Source: Armatimonadota bacterium (GTDB taxonomy: Bacteria; Armatimonadota; UBA5829). From it: DNA of 64,000 nt. The stretch is taken from the NCBI GenBank assembly GCA_026392045.1, contig JAPLCU010000020.1:1-64000 (forward strand), written 5' to 3'. The notes below the pieces were generated by a model that was not told where the DNA came from, searched no databases, and saw nothing but the letters and a program-made list of their open reading frames with translations. Both the position numbers and the translations under genes were made by a program. Below, piece after piece: positions 44,200 to 53,247 of this stretch (positions within the stretch are counted from its first letter, which is position 1; every line of letters starts with the position of its first letter).

Positions 44200-45870
44200 A
44201 TGAATCGCGAAAAGTCCGCATTGCAGATTGCGCGTGCCGCTTACCAGCCCAGGCTGCCCAAGGCGCTGCGTGCGGGTAATATTAGAGTCGAGTTCGGAGC
44301 GCCCACAGCGCCTGCCACCCATGCAGAAGATATCAAGAAGCTATTCCCTGACACTTTCGGCCAGCCGGTTGCGAAGATTGTCGAAGGCGATTGCAACCTC
44401 AACAGCGCGCCGCTCAAGGTGGGCGTTGTTCTTTCAGGTGGACAGGCCCCCGGTGGCCACAATGTTATTGCCGGTCTCTTCGATGCGCTTAAGGCTGCGA
44501 ACCCGGCAACGAGTGTCTATGGCTTCCTGAAAGGCCCTGGCGGCTGCATGAAGGGCAAGTATAAGGAACTCACAAACGAGATTATCGACGAATACCGCAA
44601 CACCGGCGGGTTCGATATGATCATGAGCGGCCGCGATAAGATCGAAAAGCCCGAAGATTTGGCCGCTTGTTTGGAGAATTTCGCTGAAATGGGATTAGAC
44701 GGCCTGGTGGTGATCGGCGGCGACGATTCCAACACCAACGCCGCTGTTCTTGCTGAATATCTCAAGGCTCAGAACTCCAAAACCCGCATAATCGGCGTGC
44801 CTAAGACTATCGACGGCGACATGAAAAACGAGCAGATCGAGGCCTCTTTTGGCTTCGATACCGCCGTTAAGACATATTCAGAATTGATCGGCAACATCTG
44901 CCGTGACGCCACTTCAGCGGTCAAATATTGGCACTTCATCAGGCTTATGGGACGCGCGGCGAGCCATGTCGGCCTTGAGTGCGCGCTGCAGACCCACCCG
45001 AATATCTGTCTTATCTCTGAGGAGATTCAGGAAAAGGGAACCACGCTGCAGGAGATCGTTGATTATATAGCAGACATCGTTGTTAAGCGCGCGGCGGCTG
45101 GCAAGAACTACGGCGTTTTGGTCGTTCCCGAGGGCCTGGTGGAGTTCATTTCGGATATCAAAGTGATGATCGATGAGCTTTCGAACATTCTTGGCAAGGA
45201 CGAAAAGTTCATTCACGAGCTTGGCGATCACTCAGAGCGCGTTCAGTATCTGAGCGGACAGCTTGCGGACCACAGCGCCAGGGTTTACAGCTCGCTGCCG
45301 GAAGATATCCAGGAAGTGCTCCTCAAGCGTGACAGCCACGGCAACGTGCCTCTTTCGCAGGTTGAGACCGAGAGACTGCTCATGGATTTGGTCCATGACA
45401 AGATCAAGCATCTCAAGAGCAAGGGCGAGACCGAGGCCAAATTCAGCTCCCTCGGCCATTTTTTCGGTTATGAGGGCCGCTGCGCATTCCCGACCAATTT
45501 CGATGCGGACTACTGCTACTCGCTGGGTTATGGCGCCGCACAGCTCGTTCGCGCCGACCTCACCGGATATACCGTCAACGTGCAAAACTTGACGAAGTCC
45601 TCGGACGAATGGGTTGCGGGCGGAACTCCGGTCACAATGATGCTCAATATGGAAATGCGCAAGGGCAGACCGACCCCCGTTATCAAGAAAGCGCTTGTTG
45701 AGATGGATGGCAAGCCGTTCAAGTTCTTCGCCGCCAACCGCGATGAGTGGGCAATAAATGATTGCTATATGTTCCCAGGCGCTATTCAATACTTCGGCCC
45801 GTCTGAAGTCTGCGATGCCCCCACCAAGACACTTCTGCTCGAAAAGGGCGGCTGCGAGTCGGGAGGGTAA
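44200..45870 (+). CDS. pfp: Pyrophosphate-dependent fructose-6-phosphate 1-phosphotransferase
   Basis: 556 residues, the long PPi-PFK class. GGDDSNTNA (Asp replacing the Gly of ATP enzymes) and PKTIDGDMKN (Lys) mark PPi use; VVLSGGQAPGGHN is the phosphate loop, and MGRAASHV binds the sugar phosphate. It runs glycolysis reversibly with PPi instead of ATP. The start ATG has AAAGATGG upstream. The last codons and the stop fall inside an R4 repeat copy, so the C-terminus (CESGG) is partly repeat-encoded. Confidence 0.95.
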   Translation: MNREKSALQIARAAYQPRLPKALRAGNIRVEFGAPTAPATHAEDIKKLFPDTFGQPVAKIVEGDCNLNSAPLKVGVVLSGGQAPGGHNVIAGLFDALKAANPATSVYGFLKGPGGCMKGKYKELTNEIIDEYRNTGGFDMIMSGRDKIEKPEDLAACLENFAEMGLDGLVVIGGDDSNTNAAVLAEYLKAQNSKTRIIGVPKTIDGDMKNEQIEASFGFDTAVKTYSELIGNICRDATSAVKYWHFIRLMGRAASHVGLECALQTHPNICLISEEIQEKGTTLQEIVDYIADIVVKRAAAGKNYGVLVVPEGLVEFISDIKVMIDELSNILGKDEKFIHELGDHSERVQYLSGQLADHSARVYSSLPEDIQEVLLKRDSHGNVPLSQVETERLLMDLVHDKIKHLKSKGETEAKFSSLGHFFGYEGRCAFPTNFDADYCYSLGYGAAQLVRADLTGYTVNVQNLTKSSDEWVAGGTPVTMMLNMEMRKGRPTPVIKKALVEMDGKPFKFFAANRDEWAINDCYMFPGAIQYFGPSEVCDAPTKTLLLEKGGCESGG

Positions 45871-45923
45871 AGGTCCCCTGAGCCATTTCCCTTCGCAGCT
45901 ACAAGGCTCGGCGGGAGCCTCGC
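45861..45923. repeat. R4 repeat copy overlapping the 3' end of pfp
   Basis: It begins GGGAGGG at 45861, within the last codons of pfp, and continues through TCGCAGCTACAAGGCT to GGGAGCCTCGC. Inverted relative to 33435-33504. Confidence 0.75.
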
Positions 45924-46226
45924 GAGGATCGAGATCGTCCCGAAGCGCCATTCGGAACGCACGTTTGTCCCGATTAAATCGGGACGATTCACCTACCAAG
46001 GCTGTACTTGCGGAATGGATTTCCGCAATACCTGCGCCCTGGAATAGATTTCCAGGGCGATCCAATAGATTTCCGGGGCGATCCAAGATAATGCGATTAC
46101 CAAGCCTCCGTTCGGAAATATCTCCAAAACGGGGGCTTTTTCTTTGTCAAAACGCTGGTCATAGGGGCATCGTTCATAGTATCATGGTATGTTGATTTCT
46201 AAAGAATACCGTTCCGATGGAGAGTA
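45871..46226. other. Palindrome-rich intergenic region downstream of pfp
   Basis: Holds the rest of R4, then hairpins at 45967-45985 (GTCCCGATT/AATCGGGAC), 46008-46028 (TTGCGGAA-TGGAT-TTCCGCAA) and 46035-46059 (CGCCCTGGAA-TAGAT-TTCCAGGGCG), half of a further one near 46060-46085, and a terminator. No gene is seen. Confidence 0.75.
46102..46138 (+). terminator. Rho-independent terminator after pfp
   Basis: Stem AAGCCTCCGTT/AACGGGGGCTT (one wobble) with a 15-base loop and a T-run. It separates pfp from the SNF2 gene. Confidence 0.7.
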
Positions 46227-49200
46227 ATGACAGATAATTCATCCAAAGATATAAAGCCCTCACTCAAACGCATAAACTATGATCTCCTGCTAAAATCCGC
46301 GCCTCCGGTGATGCGTGAACGAGGTAGTGTATATCATAAAGCAGGCAGAGTTTCGATTAAAAACGAAGATGATATGACCTCGGTTGCAAGTGTTCGCGGC
46401 AGCCGATGGTATCCATACAAAGTTAACATCTGGCTGGAACGTAATGATACTCGCCATCTGCATGTAGTATGCGATTGCCCTTATGCGGATAATAATGACA
46501 CTACATGGTGCAAGCACAAGGTTGCGGCTCTGCTTACACTGCGAGATCATTTTATTGCCCAGTCCCCACCGCACTGGTCATCCATATTAAAAAGCGCCGC
46601 CTCGCATGAGAAACCGCCTAAGCGCGATGCCAAGAACTTGCTGTTCTTCAGTCTGCTATCCATAGGCTCGGGGATTCAGATCATTCCCTATACTGTATCC
46701 CTGGATGTATTCGACCCGGATATCTTGGACGACAAAGAAAAAATTGCCGAAGAGATAATCAATAGCCAGTCAAAGATGCTTTACAATCAGGTTGAGAACC
46801 AGCGGCATATGGATAGACTTCTGAACCCATCCGCCAATGAAATGGCGGCGGCGAAAATGCTGGCGGACCAGTGGCGATATTATAGCTGGACACTCTCGCC
46901 CAGCGCCATTATTCCGCTGCTAACAGACAGCATTTTATTGTATGGCACCGCTCGAAAAGATTTCCAAAAACGCCTTACGGTGGTCACTGAGCCTGCGAGC
47001 CTGGGGCTGGAAATAAAAAGAGAGAAAGAAGGGATAAGGCTGGCCGCGAGCATCGCATTGGCGGATGAAAAGATATCGCTGAATGACTCGGCCCCGCAGC
47101 TTATACCCGGCAGCCCGGCTTGGATTGTCGCAGGCTCCAGCGTGTTCCAAATACGCGAGAATGCGGAGCTTTTGGCCACTTTCACCGAAAATAGCGACAT
47201 TTTGATCCCTTATGAGGAAGCGGAACAGTTCTTCACGGAGTTCTTGCCTGATCTCTCTGAGCGGATGGAGATCACCGGCGATGGAATCGGCGAGATTCTC
47301 GATCTACATGCCGCGCCCACGCCGCGCCTTTATCTAAAGGATGATAACCGTGAGCTGAGCGTGGAACTGCGCTTTGGTTATGATTCGGTGGAAGCGCCGT
47401 TTAACCGCGATTTTCCCGCCCAGATGGTGCGGTGGGATAGTCAGACGGCGAGCCTGGTCAGAATACACCGTGACCCGGTTGCCGAGAAGAGCGCATGGAC
47501 CGTGCTTTCTTCCAGAGGCCTCAAACGTGGAACTTACGGCAATGCGCTCGCCCTGCGGCAAAATGTGAATATAGTCGATTTTCTGATTCACCAGGTCCCC
47601 AAGCTGACAGCCGAGGGCTATGAGGTTTATGGCGAAGAGGGACTGAAATCCGTGCGCGTGAACCGCGATGAGCCGAGCATGTCACTCTCTGTTTCGTCTG
47701 GAATCGACTGGTTTGATGTTAAGGCTGTGGTGAATTTCGGCGACCTTGAAGTGTCTATTTCAGACCTCAAACGAGTGCTGCGCAGGCGCGAGAAATACGT
47801 AAAGCTTGCCGACGGTTCTATCGGCGCGATTCCTAACGATTGGCTTGAACGCTATAAACATCTTTTTGACATATCTGAGAGCACTGACGATGGTCTGCGC
47901 CTCTCTAAATCCCAGATTATGCTCTTGGACGGGGTGCTTGGTGATGCTGATTCGTCGGATGTGGATGACGAATATGCAAATCGGCTTGCCAGGCTCAAGG
48001 ACTTCTCCAAGATTGAGCCAAAGCCGCTTCCAAAAGGCTTCGTGGGTGAGCTAAGGCATTACCAAAAAGTTGGATACGATTGGCTGCATTTTCTGCACGA
48101 ATTCGAGTTTGGCGGCTGCCTTGCGGACGATATGGGCATCGGCAAAACCGTGCAGGCGCTCGTTTTGTTGCAATCCCTGCGCGAGAACGGCCATGCCAAG
48201 CATGCGGATATAATCGTGATGCCGCGCTCGCTTCTCGGCAACTGGGAGCGGGAGGCCGCAAGGTTCACCCCGAACCTCAAAGTGCTAATCCACGCCGAGC
48301 TCGACCGCGGACAAGACATAGCCGAGTTTGATCATTACGACCTGATTCTGACCACCTACGGCATCGCGCGGCGTGATATTGATATATTAAAGGGGTATCG
48401 GTTTCATTATGCCGTGCTGGATGAATCACAGGCCGTAAAGAACCCGCTCTGCCACACATCGAGGGCAGTTCGGCAGGTGAAAAGCGATCATAAGTTGGTT
48501 CTTACCGGCACCCCGGTGGAGAACTCGACTTCGGAGCTGTGGTCTCAGTTCGCGTTTATCAACCCGGGGATGTTGGGGACGTTCGATTATTTCAGGACTC
48601 AGTTTGCCTCGCCTATCGAGCGCCGGCAGGATGCCAAAGCCGCTGGGCGGCTGCGCTCATTGATTTATCCATTCATATTGCGGCGCACCAAGGAACTGGT
48701 CACCCCCGAACTTCCTCTGAGAACGGAACGAATCATATATTGCGATCTGGAACCGGCGCAGCAAAAGCTTTATGACCGCAAACGAGATGAATATCGCGCT
48801 CTGCTTCTCGGAATGATCGAGGAAGCGGGGATTAACAGCTCCAGAATGAAAGTTTTGGAGGGTCTTCTGCGGCTTCGGCAGATATGCAACCACCCCAAGC
48901 TCGTCGATAAAACCGCAAAGGCTGAATCGGCCAAGATGGAGGTTCTGATTGAGACCCTTGAGACTTTATCTGCGGAGAATCACAAGGCGCTGGTATTTTC
49001 GCAGTTCACTCAGATGCTAAAGTTGGTCAGGGCTGAGCTCGACAAACGCGAGATCCCCTATCTCTATCTGGATGGCCACACGAAAAACCGACAGGATCTT
49101 GTAGATCATTTCCAAGAGGACAAGACCGTGCCGTTTTTCTTGATCAGCCTGAAGGCGGGTGGAGTCGGCTTGAATCTGACAGCCGCAGATTATGTTATCC

Positions 49201-49433
49201 ATATTGACCCCTGGTGGAACCCGGCTGTGGAGCGGCAAGCAAGCGATCGAACCCACAGAATAGGCCAGGATAACCCCGTTTTTATTCATAAACTGATTGC
49301 GCGAGGGACAGTTGAAGAAAAAATGCTGGAACTGCAAGACCGCAAACGCGATCTGGTAAACCAGCTCATAACCACCGAAACCAGCTTCTTTAAGTCGTTA
49401 ACAGCAAACGACGTGCGTGAGCTGTTTAGCTAA
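46227..49433 (+). CDS. SWIM zinc-finger SNF2-family DNA-dependent ATPase
   Basis: 1068 residues. A SWIM zinc finger near residue 85 (CDCPYADNNDTTWCKHKV, CxCx(n)CxH) is followed by a family-specific middle region, then a SNF2 core: Walker A DDMGIGKTVQAL, DESQ box (LDESQAVKN), LTGTPVENS, and the C-terminal helicase half with LISLKAGGVGLNLTAADYV and SDRTHRIGQ. Such bacterial Swi2/Snf2 proteins move along DNA or remodel nucleoprotein; the exact role is unknown. GGAGAG lies close before the ATG. Confidence 0.95.
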   Translation: MTDNSSKDIKPSLKRINYDLLLKSAPPVMRERGSVYHKAGRVSIKNEDDMTSVASVRGSRWYPYKVNIWLERNDTRHLHVVCDCPYADNNDTTWCKHKVAALLTLRDHFIAQSPPHWSSILKSAASHEKPPKRDAKNLLFFSLLSIGSGIQIIPYTVSLDVFDPDILDDKEKIAEEIINSQSKMLYNQVENQRHMDRLLNPSANEMAAAKMLADQWRYYSWTLSPSAIIPLLTDSILLYGTARKDFQKRLTVVTEPASLGLEIKREKEGIRLAASIALADEKISLNDSAPQLIPGSPAWIVAGSSVFQIRENAELLATFTENSDILIPYEEAEQFFTEFLPDLSERMEITGDGIGEILDLHAAPTPRLYLKDDNRELSVELRFGYDSVEAPFNRDFPAQMVRWDSQTASLVRIHRDPVAEKSAWTVLSSRGLKRGTYGNALALRQNVNIVDFLIHQVPKLTAEGYEVYGEEGLKSVRVNRDEPSMSLSVSSGIDWFDVKAVVNFGDLEVSISDLKRVLRRREKYVKLADGSIGAIPNDWLERYKHLFDISESTDDGLRLSKSQIMLLDGVLGDADSSDVDDEYANRLARLKDFSKIEPKPLPKGFVGELRHYQKVGYDWLHFLHEFEFGGCLADDMGIGKTVQALVLLQSLRENGHAKHADIIVMPRSLLGNWEREAARFTPNLKVLIHAELDRGQDIAEFDHYDLILTTYGIARRDIDILKGYRFHYAVLDESQAVKNPLCHTSRAVRQVKSDHKLVLTGTPVENSTSELWSQFAFINPGMLGTFDYFRTQFASPIERRQDAKAAGRLRSLIYPFILRRTKELVTPELPLRTERIIYCDLEPAQQKLYDRKRDEYRALLLGMIEEAGINSSRMKVLEGLLRLRQICNHPKLVDKTAKAESAKMEVLIETLETLSAENHKALVFSQFTQMLKLVRAELDKREIPYLYLDGHTKNRQDLVDHFQEDKTVPFFLISLKAGGVGLNLTAADYVIHIDPWWNPAVERQASDRTHRIGQDNPVFIHKLIARGTVEEKMLELQDRKRDLVNQLITTETSFFKSLTANDVRELFS

Positions 49434-49442
49434 GAAGCGTTC

Positions 49443-49465
49443 TTTCGGGACACCTTGTCCCGAAA
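49443..49465. repeat. Palindromic hairpin of the GGGAC/GTCCC family (R3-like)
   Basis: TTTCGGGAC-ACCTT-GTCCCGAAA, a 9-bp perfect stem just after the SNF2 stop. It could act as a transcript end, but it closely resembles R3 at 58023-58133 and lacks a T-run. Confidence 0.65.
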
Positions 49466-49647
49466 TCTCTGCGTATGCGGCGGTATTGGGACAGGGTTTC
49501 CCGATACAACAAACCCTGCCTAGACCCTTTCCCGATCACTCAACTCTGCAAAATCCCCGTACTTTTACCAGCCCTCCTGCCGGCAAATCCTTGGAATAAG
49601 CCTGTAGGGGTGAATGGATGTCCCCCGAAATGTCCAGGAGGGGCGCT

Positions 49648-50304
49648 ATGCCTAAACTATACAAGGTTCGAACTCATGGGGAAATGCTGGCTCGGCCCGA
49701 TAGAATAGTGGGATATGATGACGTCACCATACACTGGTTCCGCGAGGGTCGCACCGAACCAGCGTATCCGTACACCTGGATGGTTCCAGGATGGGAAGAT
49801 ATGGCGCTTTCCCTGGACCCGCAAGAGCATAACCCCATCTACGCCAGAAAGCTGGCGGCCTATGTAGACCAGCTCTTCACCCAGGAAGAGGCGTTGGCGC
49901 TTCGAGAATATTTCATATCTACACGACGCGTAAACGTGGAAGTCGAGGAGATAGAGATCCCGCTCACCAATTTTGAGATTCCATTCAGGCTGATTCCGCC
50001 TGAACCGCAGGCAGGGGAGGAATATGGATTCATACAGCTTGCCACTGGTCCGAATCGGCCTTTGCCATTTGCTGTCACCGGCTACTTTGATATGGAATAC
50101 CAAACGGCTTACGAGCGTTACCAGATGGCGGCGGTGAAATCGTTAATGGTATCATCTGGTCTAACGCTAATGGACGAAAGTAAGCCGGATAATGATCTAC
50201 AACAGCTTTGCGATAAGCTCAACTCACTTCGCCTTGCTCTGATGAGGCTGGCGCAAAGCCTCAATCAAATCAATCGCAATACGCATGCGGATGGTAAAGA
50301 GTAG
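49648..50304 (+). CDS. Conserved-looking cytoplasmic protein of unknown function
   Basis: 218 residues from the ATG at 49648 (MPKLYKVRTH), chosen because AGGAGG lies six bases upstream; the frame opens at 49618. No signal peptide or membrane span. The first 160 residues look alpha/beta, with YAYTWMVPGW-type aromatic residues; residues 175-210 form a probable coiled coil (LQQLCDKLNSLRLALMRLAQ). Not recognised. It ends at a bidirectional terminator. Confidence 0.72.
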   Translation: MPKLYKVRTHGEMLARPDRIVGYDDVTIHWFREGRTEPAYPYTWMVPGWEDMALSLDPQEHNPIYARKLAAYVDQLFTQEEALALREYFISTRRVNVEVEEIEIPLTNFEIPFRLIPPEPQAGEEYGFIQLATGPNRPLPFAVTGYFDMEYQTAYERYQMAAVKSLMVSSGLTLMDESKPDNDLQQLCDKLNSLRLALMRLAQSLNQINRNTHADGKE

Positions 50305-50326
50305 GTTATTGCTGCCATAACATGTA

Positions 50327-50364
50327 AGAAAGTCGCCCCGAAACGTGCTTCGGGGCGACTTTCT
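50327..50364. terminator. Bidirectional terminator between convergent genes
   Basis: A 16-bp perfect stem (AGAAAGTCGCCCCGAA/TTCGGGGCGACTTTCT) with loop ACGTGC, flanked by AT-rich sequence on both sides. It serves the unknown plus-strand gene and the RRM gene. Confidence 0.9.
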
Positions 50365-50383
50365 ATTAATTTAGGGTATCAGA

Positions 50384-50665
50384 TTACCAGCGGCGTCCGC
50401 CGCCGCCGCCGCGACCGCCACCGCCGCCGCCCTCGGTTCGAGGACGAGCTTCGTTAACGGTCAAAGTGCGGCCGCCCATATCCTGACCATTGGTAGCCTC
50501 AATAGCGGCTGCCATGCTCTCTTCAGGAACTTCGACAAAAGCGAAGCCCTTGTCGCCGATTATTCTGACTTCAGCGATTGGGCCGAAAGGCTCAAACATA
50601 GCGCGAAGCTGATCTTCAGTTGCGCTGTAGGGCATGTTGCCCACGTAGAGTGATTTGTTGGCCAA
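50384..50665 (-). CDS. RNA-binding protein with one RRM domain and Gly/Arg tail
   Basis: 93 residues: RNP2 (SLYVGNMPY) and RNP1 (KGFAFVEV) define an RRM; the tail is [15 protein letters not shown]-like. These small proteins resemble cyanobacterial cold-inducible Rbp proteins. The start is taken at TTG 50665 (ANKSLYVGN) because AGAAGG lies seven bases upstream; the frame is open to a GTG at 50692. Likely an RNA chaperone. Confidence 0.92.
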   Translation of the reverse strand: MANKSLYVGNMPYSATEDQLRAMFEPFGPIAEVRIIGDKGFAFVEVPEESMAAAIEATNGQDMGGRTLTVNEARPRTEGGGGGGRGGGGGRRW

Positions 50666-50852
50666 TTGATTGCCTTCTTTCTGGGGATTCACCCATATGG
50701 ATTCTCAACTGGGGCACGTGGTAATAAATCACCACCAAACGGAATTCGATCAATCGTAGAGAAATAAAGCAATCCACGCAAGACCATGACGCCGATGCGC
50801 CTTCGTTGATTCAACACTTAATATACCATGCAATCTGCAGAAACGCAAATAT

Positions 50853-51278
50853 TTATTCAAATTGCTTACGAAATTCGGCAAAATGACTCATGAGCTCGTC
50901 CAAATCTTGCCTCATACACTCTATTTGTTGTTCAAGATACTCAATTCTTTCGCCATCTATTGCTCCGCCTGCCTGTCCGGCGTTCTCCGGCAGCCTGATT
51001 CCTTCCTCGCCAGCAAGCAGATGAGCGCAGCGGCATTCCTTGTGACCAATCTGCCGAGGCAGCTTCAGGACGATCACCAAGTCTTTCTCTCTCAGAATGT
51101 CCAGAGCCGCGGTGACTGTTGCCTCATCATAGGAAACCACCGGCTCACGGTTCGATTTCTGTTTACACGCAGTTACCAATGAGTTAAGAGACAACAGATA
51201 ATAATCCGGGGTTGTGATCTCTTTCTCCACCAATGATCCCAAAACGCGAATTTTGACGTCATTTAGAAGTGTTTTCAA
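50853..51278 (-). CDS. YceH/DUF480 family protein with an internal deletion
   Basis: 141 residues; E. coli YceH has about 215. The first winged helix is complete (VRVLGSLVEKEITTPDYY-type start, ACKQKSNREPV, EATVTAALDILREKDLV). It then jumps directly to the sequence that normally ends the second winged helix (VIVLKLPRQIGHKE, YAHLLAGEE-type) and the C-terminal coiled coil. Roughly 70 residues are missing, in frame and without a stop. The TTG start has GAGG about ten bases upstream. The family is DNA-binding-like and of unknown role. Confidence 0.82.
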   Translation of the reverse strand: MKTLLNDVKIRVLGSLVEKEITTPDYYLLSLNSLVTACKQKSNREPVVSYDEATVTAALDILREKDLVIVLKLPRQIGHKECRCAHLLAGEEGIRLPENAGQAGGAIDGERIEYLEQQIECMRQDLDELMSHFAEFRKQFE

Positions 51279-51455
51279 TCTGATATCGCCTCAACTATGT
51301 GATACGATCTTGTTTCCCGTATTATAGAGCATCGCGTCCAAATTGCGGAACACTCAAACGCAATAAGCGCCATGCAAAAATGGGCAGGAACCAATTGGTC
51401 CCTGCCCGATAAACTATTTGTCTGACATAGACTAGTTGTTTTGTCCAACTCTATA

Positions 51456-52184
51456 TTAGTAATGTTCCTTTTGCCCGGGTGCTGGACACAGTCTTGGATC
51501 CCAGCTCACACCATTGTAGATATAATACTGATCAGCTATCAAGCCGCTTTCCGCTCCACCCTTCATAGCCTTCACATGGGTATCAGCCATTACATAGTTG
51601 TCAGTTCCCTGATGGCGGCCCGTCTGATTTGCAAGCAAGAACGAATGCGCGTTATTAGGAAAACCGTAGGTCATTTTCTCTGCCTGCGGATATGGTTTGC
51701 CGCCTGTATGGCTGTCATCTACTATCAAGACAAATCTACTTGCAGTGTTAACTTCCGCCATTCTGAGCCTTTTTGTGGTCAGCGCTGTCCAAAGCTGATC
51801 ATTGCACAGGTAGCTGCATTGAGACAGGTCTTTCTCGCTAATGCCACTTTTAGATGCGTCTGAAGCTTTCGATTTGCGGCCATCAGATTTGCATCTGTAG
51901 ACGGCTATACTCTTCATATACTTTGCCATCGCCTTTGTGAAAGGCTGCGCATCTACACCAAGTGCAGTATCTGATGACCAATAATACCCTTCGAAATCGT
52001 CCAGGTATGTCAAAGTCGCTTTTCCCATCTGGTTAAGATTGGTAAAGCAGCCTGTGTTGTTGGCATTCGCCTTTGCACGCGCAAAGACAGGGAAAAGAAT
52101 TGCTGCCAAAATTGCGATGATAGCGATGACTACGAGCAGCTCGATAAGCGTAAATCCTCGCTGTTTGCCGAATTGTTTCAACAA
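51456..52184 (-). CDS. Type IV prepilin-like protein, DUF1559/H-X9-DG type
   Basis: 242 residues. The prepilin peptidase site and helix are RGFTLIELLVVIAIIAILAA, followed by ILFPVFARAKANAN, the form common in Armatimonadota. The rest is a pseudopilin-like globular domain with six or more Cys and a degenerate end motif (RHQGTDNYVMADTHVK, DT instead of DG). It would be cleaved before Phe and exported by a type II/IV pilus system. No pilus machinery lies in the window. AGGAGG lies before the ATG. Confidence 0.9.
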   Translation of the reverse strand: MLKQFGKQRGFTLIELLVVIAIIAILAAILFPVFARAKANANNTGCFTNLNQMGKATLTYLDDFEGYYWSSDTALGVDAQPFTKAMAKYMKSIAVYRCKSDGRKSKASDASKSGISEKDLSQCSYLCNDQLWTALTTKRLRMAEVNTASRFVLIVDDSHTGGKPYPQAEKMTYGFPNNAHSFLLANQTGRHQGTDNYVMADTHVKAMKGGAESGLIADQYYIYNGVSWDPRLCPAPGQKEHY

Positions 52185-52610
52185 AGATCGTTACCTCCTA
52201 AAGGTTTTTTCTCCAAAAATTAATTGCATATTGAATGCAGAGTTACGTGTTGGACACAATGCAGTTTACCGCACAAGCGAAAGCTTGTATATCATCCATT
52301 AAGCTATTTTTTTATAGTGCAAAAGCATTACGATCCAACTGAACAAACACGTTTCATGCGTGTGTCGGAATAAGGATCGTGCAACTCGGGCTCTATTTCG
52401 CCAGCAGAGGTTACTGTATTATATTCCACATTATCAACCCAACAGATTACTTTTCTACAAATGATTCCTTTTATCCTCCTTTCGAGAGTTATGTGTTATC
52501 AAAAAAACAGCATTTCACGGTAGAACAGCCTGAAATCTCGACTTGAACACGCTTTGCATGGTATAGTCTAGCTGGAATTATATAATTTTGCAATCCATGG
52601 AGGAAAAAAC
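52185..52610. other. 426-bp intergenic region between prepilin and response regulator
   Basis: AT-rich. It must contain the divergent promoters of both genes, but no convincing pair of hexamers was picked. It holds the possible small ORF at 52328-52465 and little else; none of the repeat families was seen here. Confidence 0.5.
52328..52465 (-). other. Possible small ORF (45 codons) with strong SD but no standard start codon
   Basis: On the minus strand AAAGGAGG (near 52478) is followed by an open frame of 45 codons ending in TAA at 52328, with a protein-like composition (for example EIEPELHDPYSDTRMK and two Cys). No ATG, GTG or TTG lies at a proper distance; ATC or ATT would have to serve. 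It may be a decayed gene, a small protein with a rare start, or chance. Confidence 0.25.
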
Positions 52611-53039
52611 ATGTACCGGATACTTGTGATTGATGATGAAGAGGCGGTCTGCAATGTAGTCAAGCGCAGACTGGAGCGCGATGGCCATGCTGTGGAAACC
52701 GCCGACTGCCAGGCAGCAGGTATCGAGGCAATAAAAGCCAAAAACCCACCCTATGATGTTGTTGTCACCGATATGGTGATGGAAAACCCTACCAGCGGTC
52801 TTGAGGTGCTGCAAACCGCCCTTGCGACCAATGTGTTCACAGAAATTGTGGTCCTGACAGCTTACGGCAACGTCGCGAATGCGGTTGAGTGCATGAAAAG
52901 CGGCGCATTTGATTATGTGGAGAAAAATATCCCGGGTGTGGATGTCTTTGAGATTCTCGCTCTGAAAGTCTCGCAGGCGCTGGAGCGCAGGAAAGTGTCT
53001 GTTGCAACGCTTATGCGAATTGAGCAGCATACTAAGTAG
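52611..53039 (+). CDS. Single-domain response regulator (receiver only)
   Basis: 142 residues: acidic pocket Asp8-Asp9, phosphoacceptor Asp54 (VVTDMVM), Thr83 (LTAYG) and Lys105 (YVEKN). There is no output domain, so it acts as a phosphorelay shuttle or by protein contact. AGGA lies before the ATG. No histidine kinase is adjacent. Confidence 0.92.
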   Translation: MYRILVIDDEEAVCNVVKRRLERDGHAVETADCQAAGIEAIKAKNPPYDVVVTDMVMENPTSGLEVLQTALATNVFTEIVVLTAYGNVANAVECMKSGAFDYVEKNIPGVDVFEILALKVSQALERRKVSVATLMRIEQHTK

Positions 53040-53066
53040 GGAACAGGGAACAGGGAATAGAAGGGA
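53039..53066. repeat. Heptamer tandem array
   Basis: Units GGGAACA, GGGAACA, GGGAATA, GAAGGGA begin at the last base of the response-regulator stop codon. Confidence 0.65.
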
Positions 53067-53247
53067 AAGTTTTTGGGACTTTAGTTGCCGGGATGTGGGC
53101 TCCTGAACCACTGAGACTCTGAAGGGAATGAAGGGGATGAGGCTAGGATTGGGGGGTTTATCTGAATAAAGATCAGAAGCATCGGCATTGATGAGACTTA
53201 ATCTTCACGTTGAGAATGGGGCGCAGATGAAAGCTTGTTCACTCTTT

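Noticed and set aside
45232-46086. A 284-codon minus-strand frame
   Set aside because: Antisense to the 3' part of pfp and running into the palindrome-rich spacer; no family resemblance.
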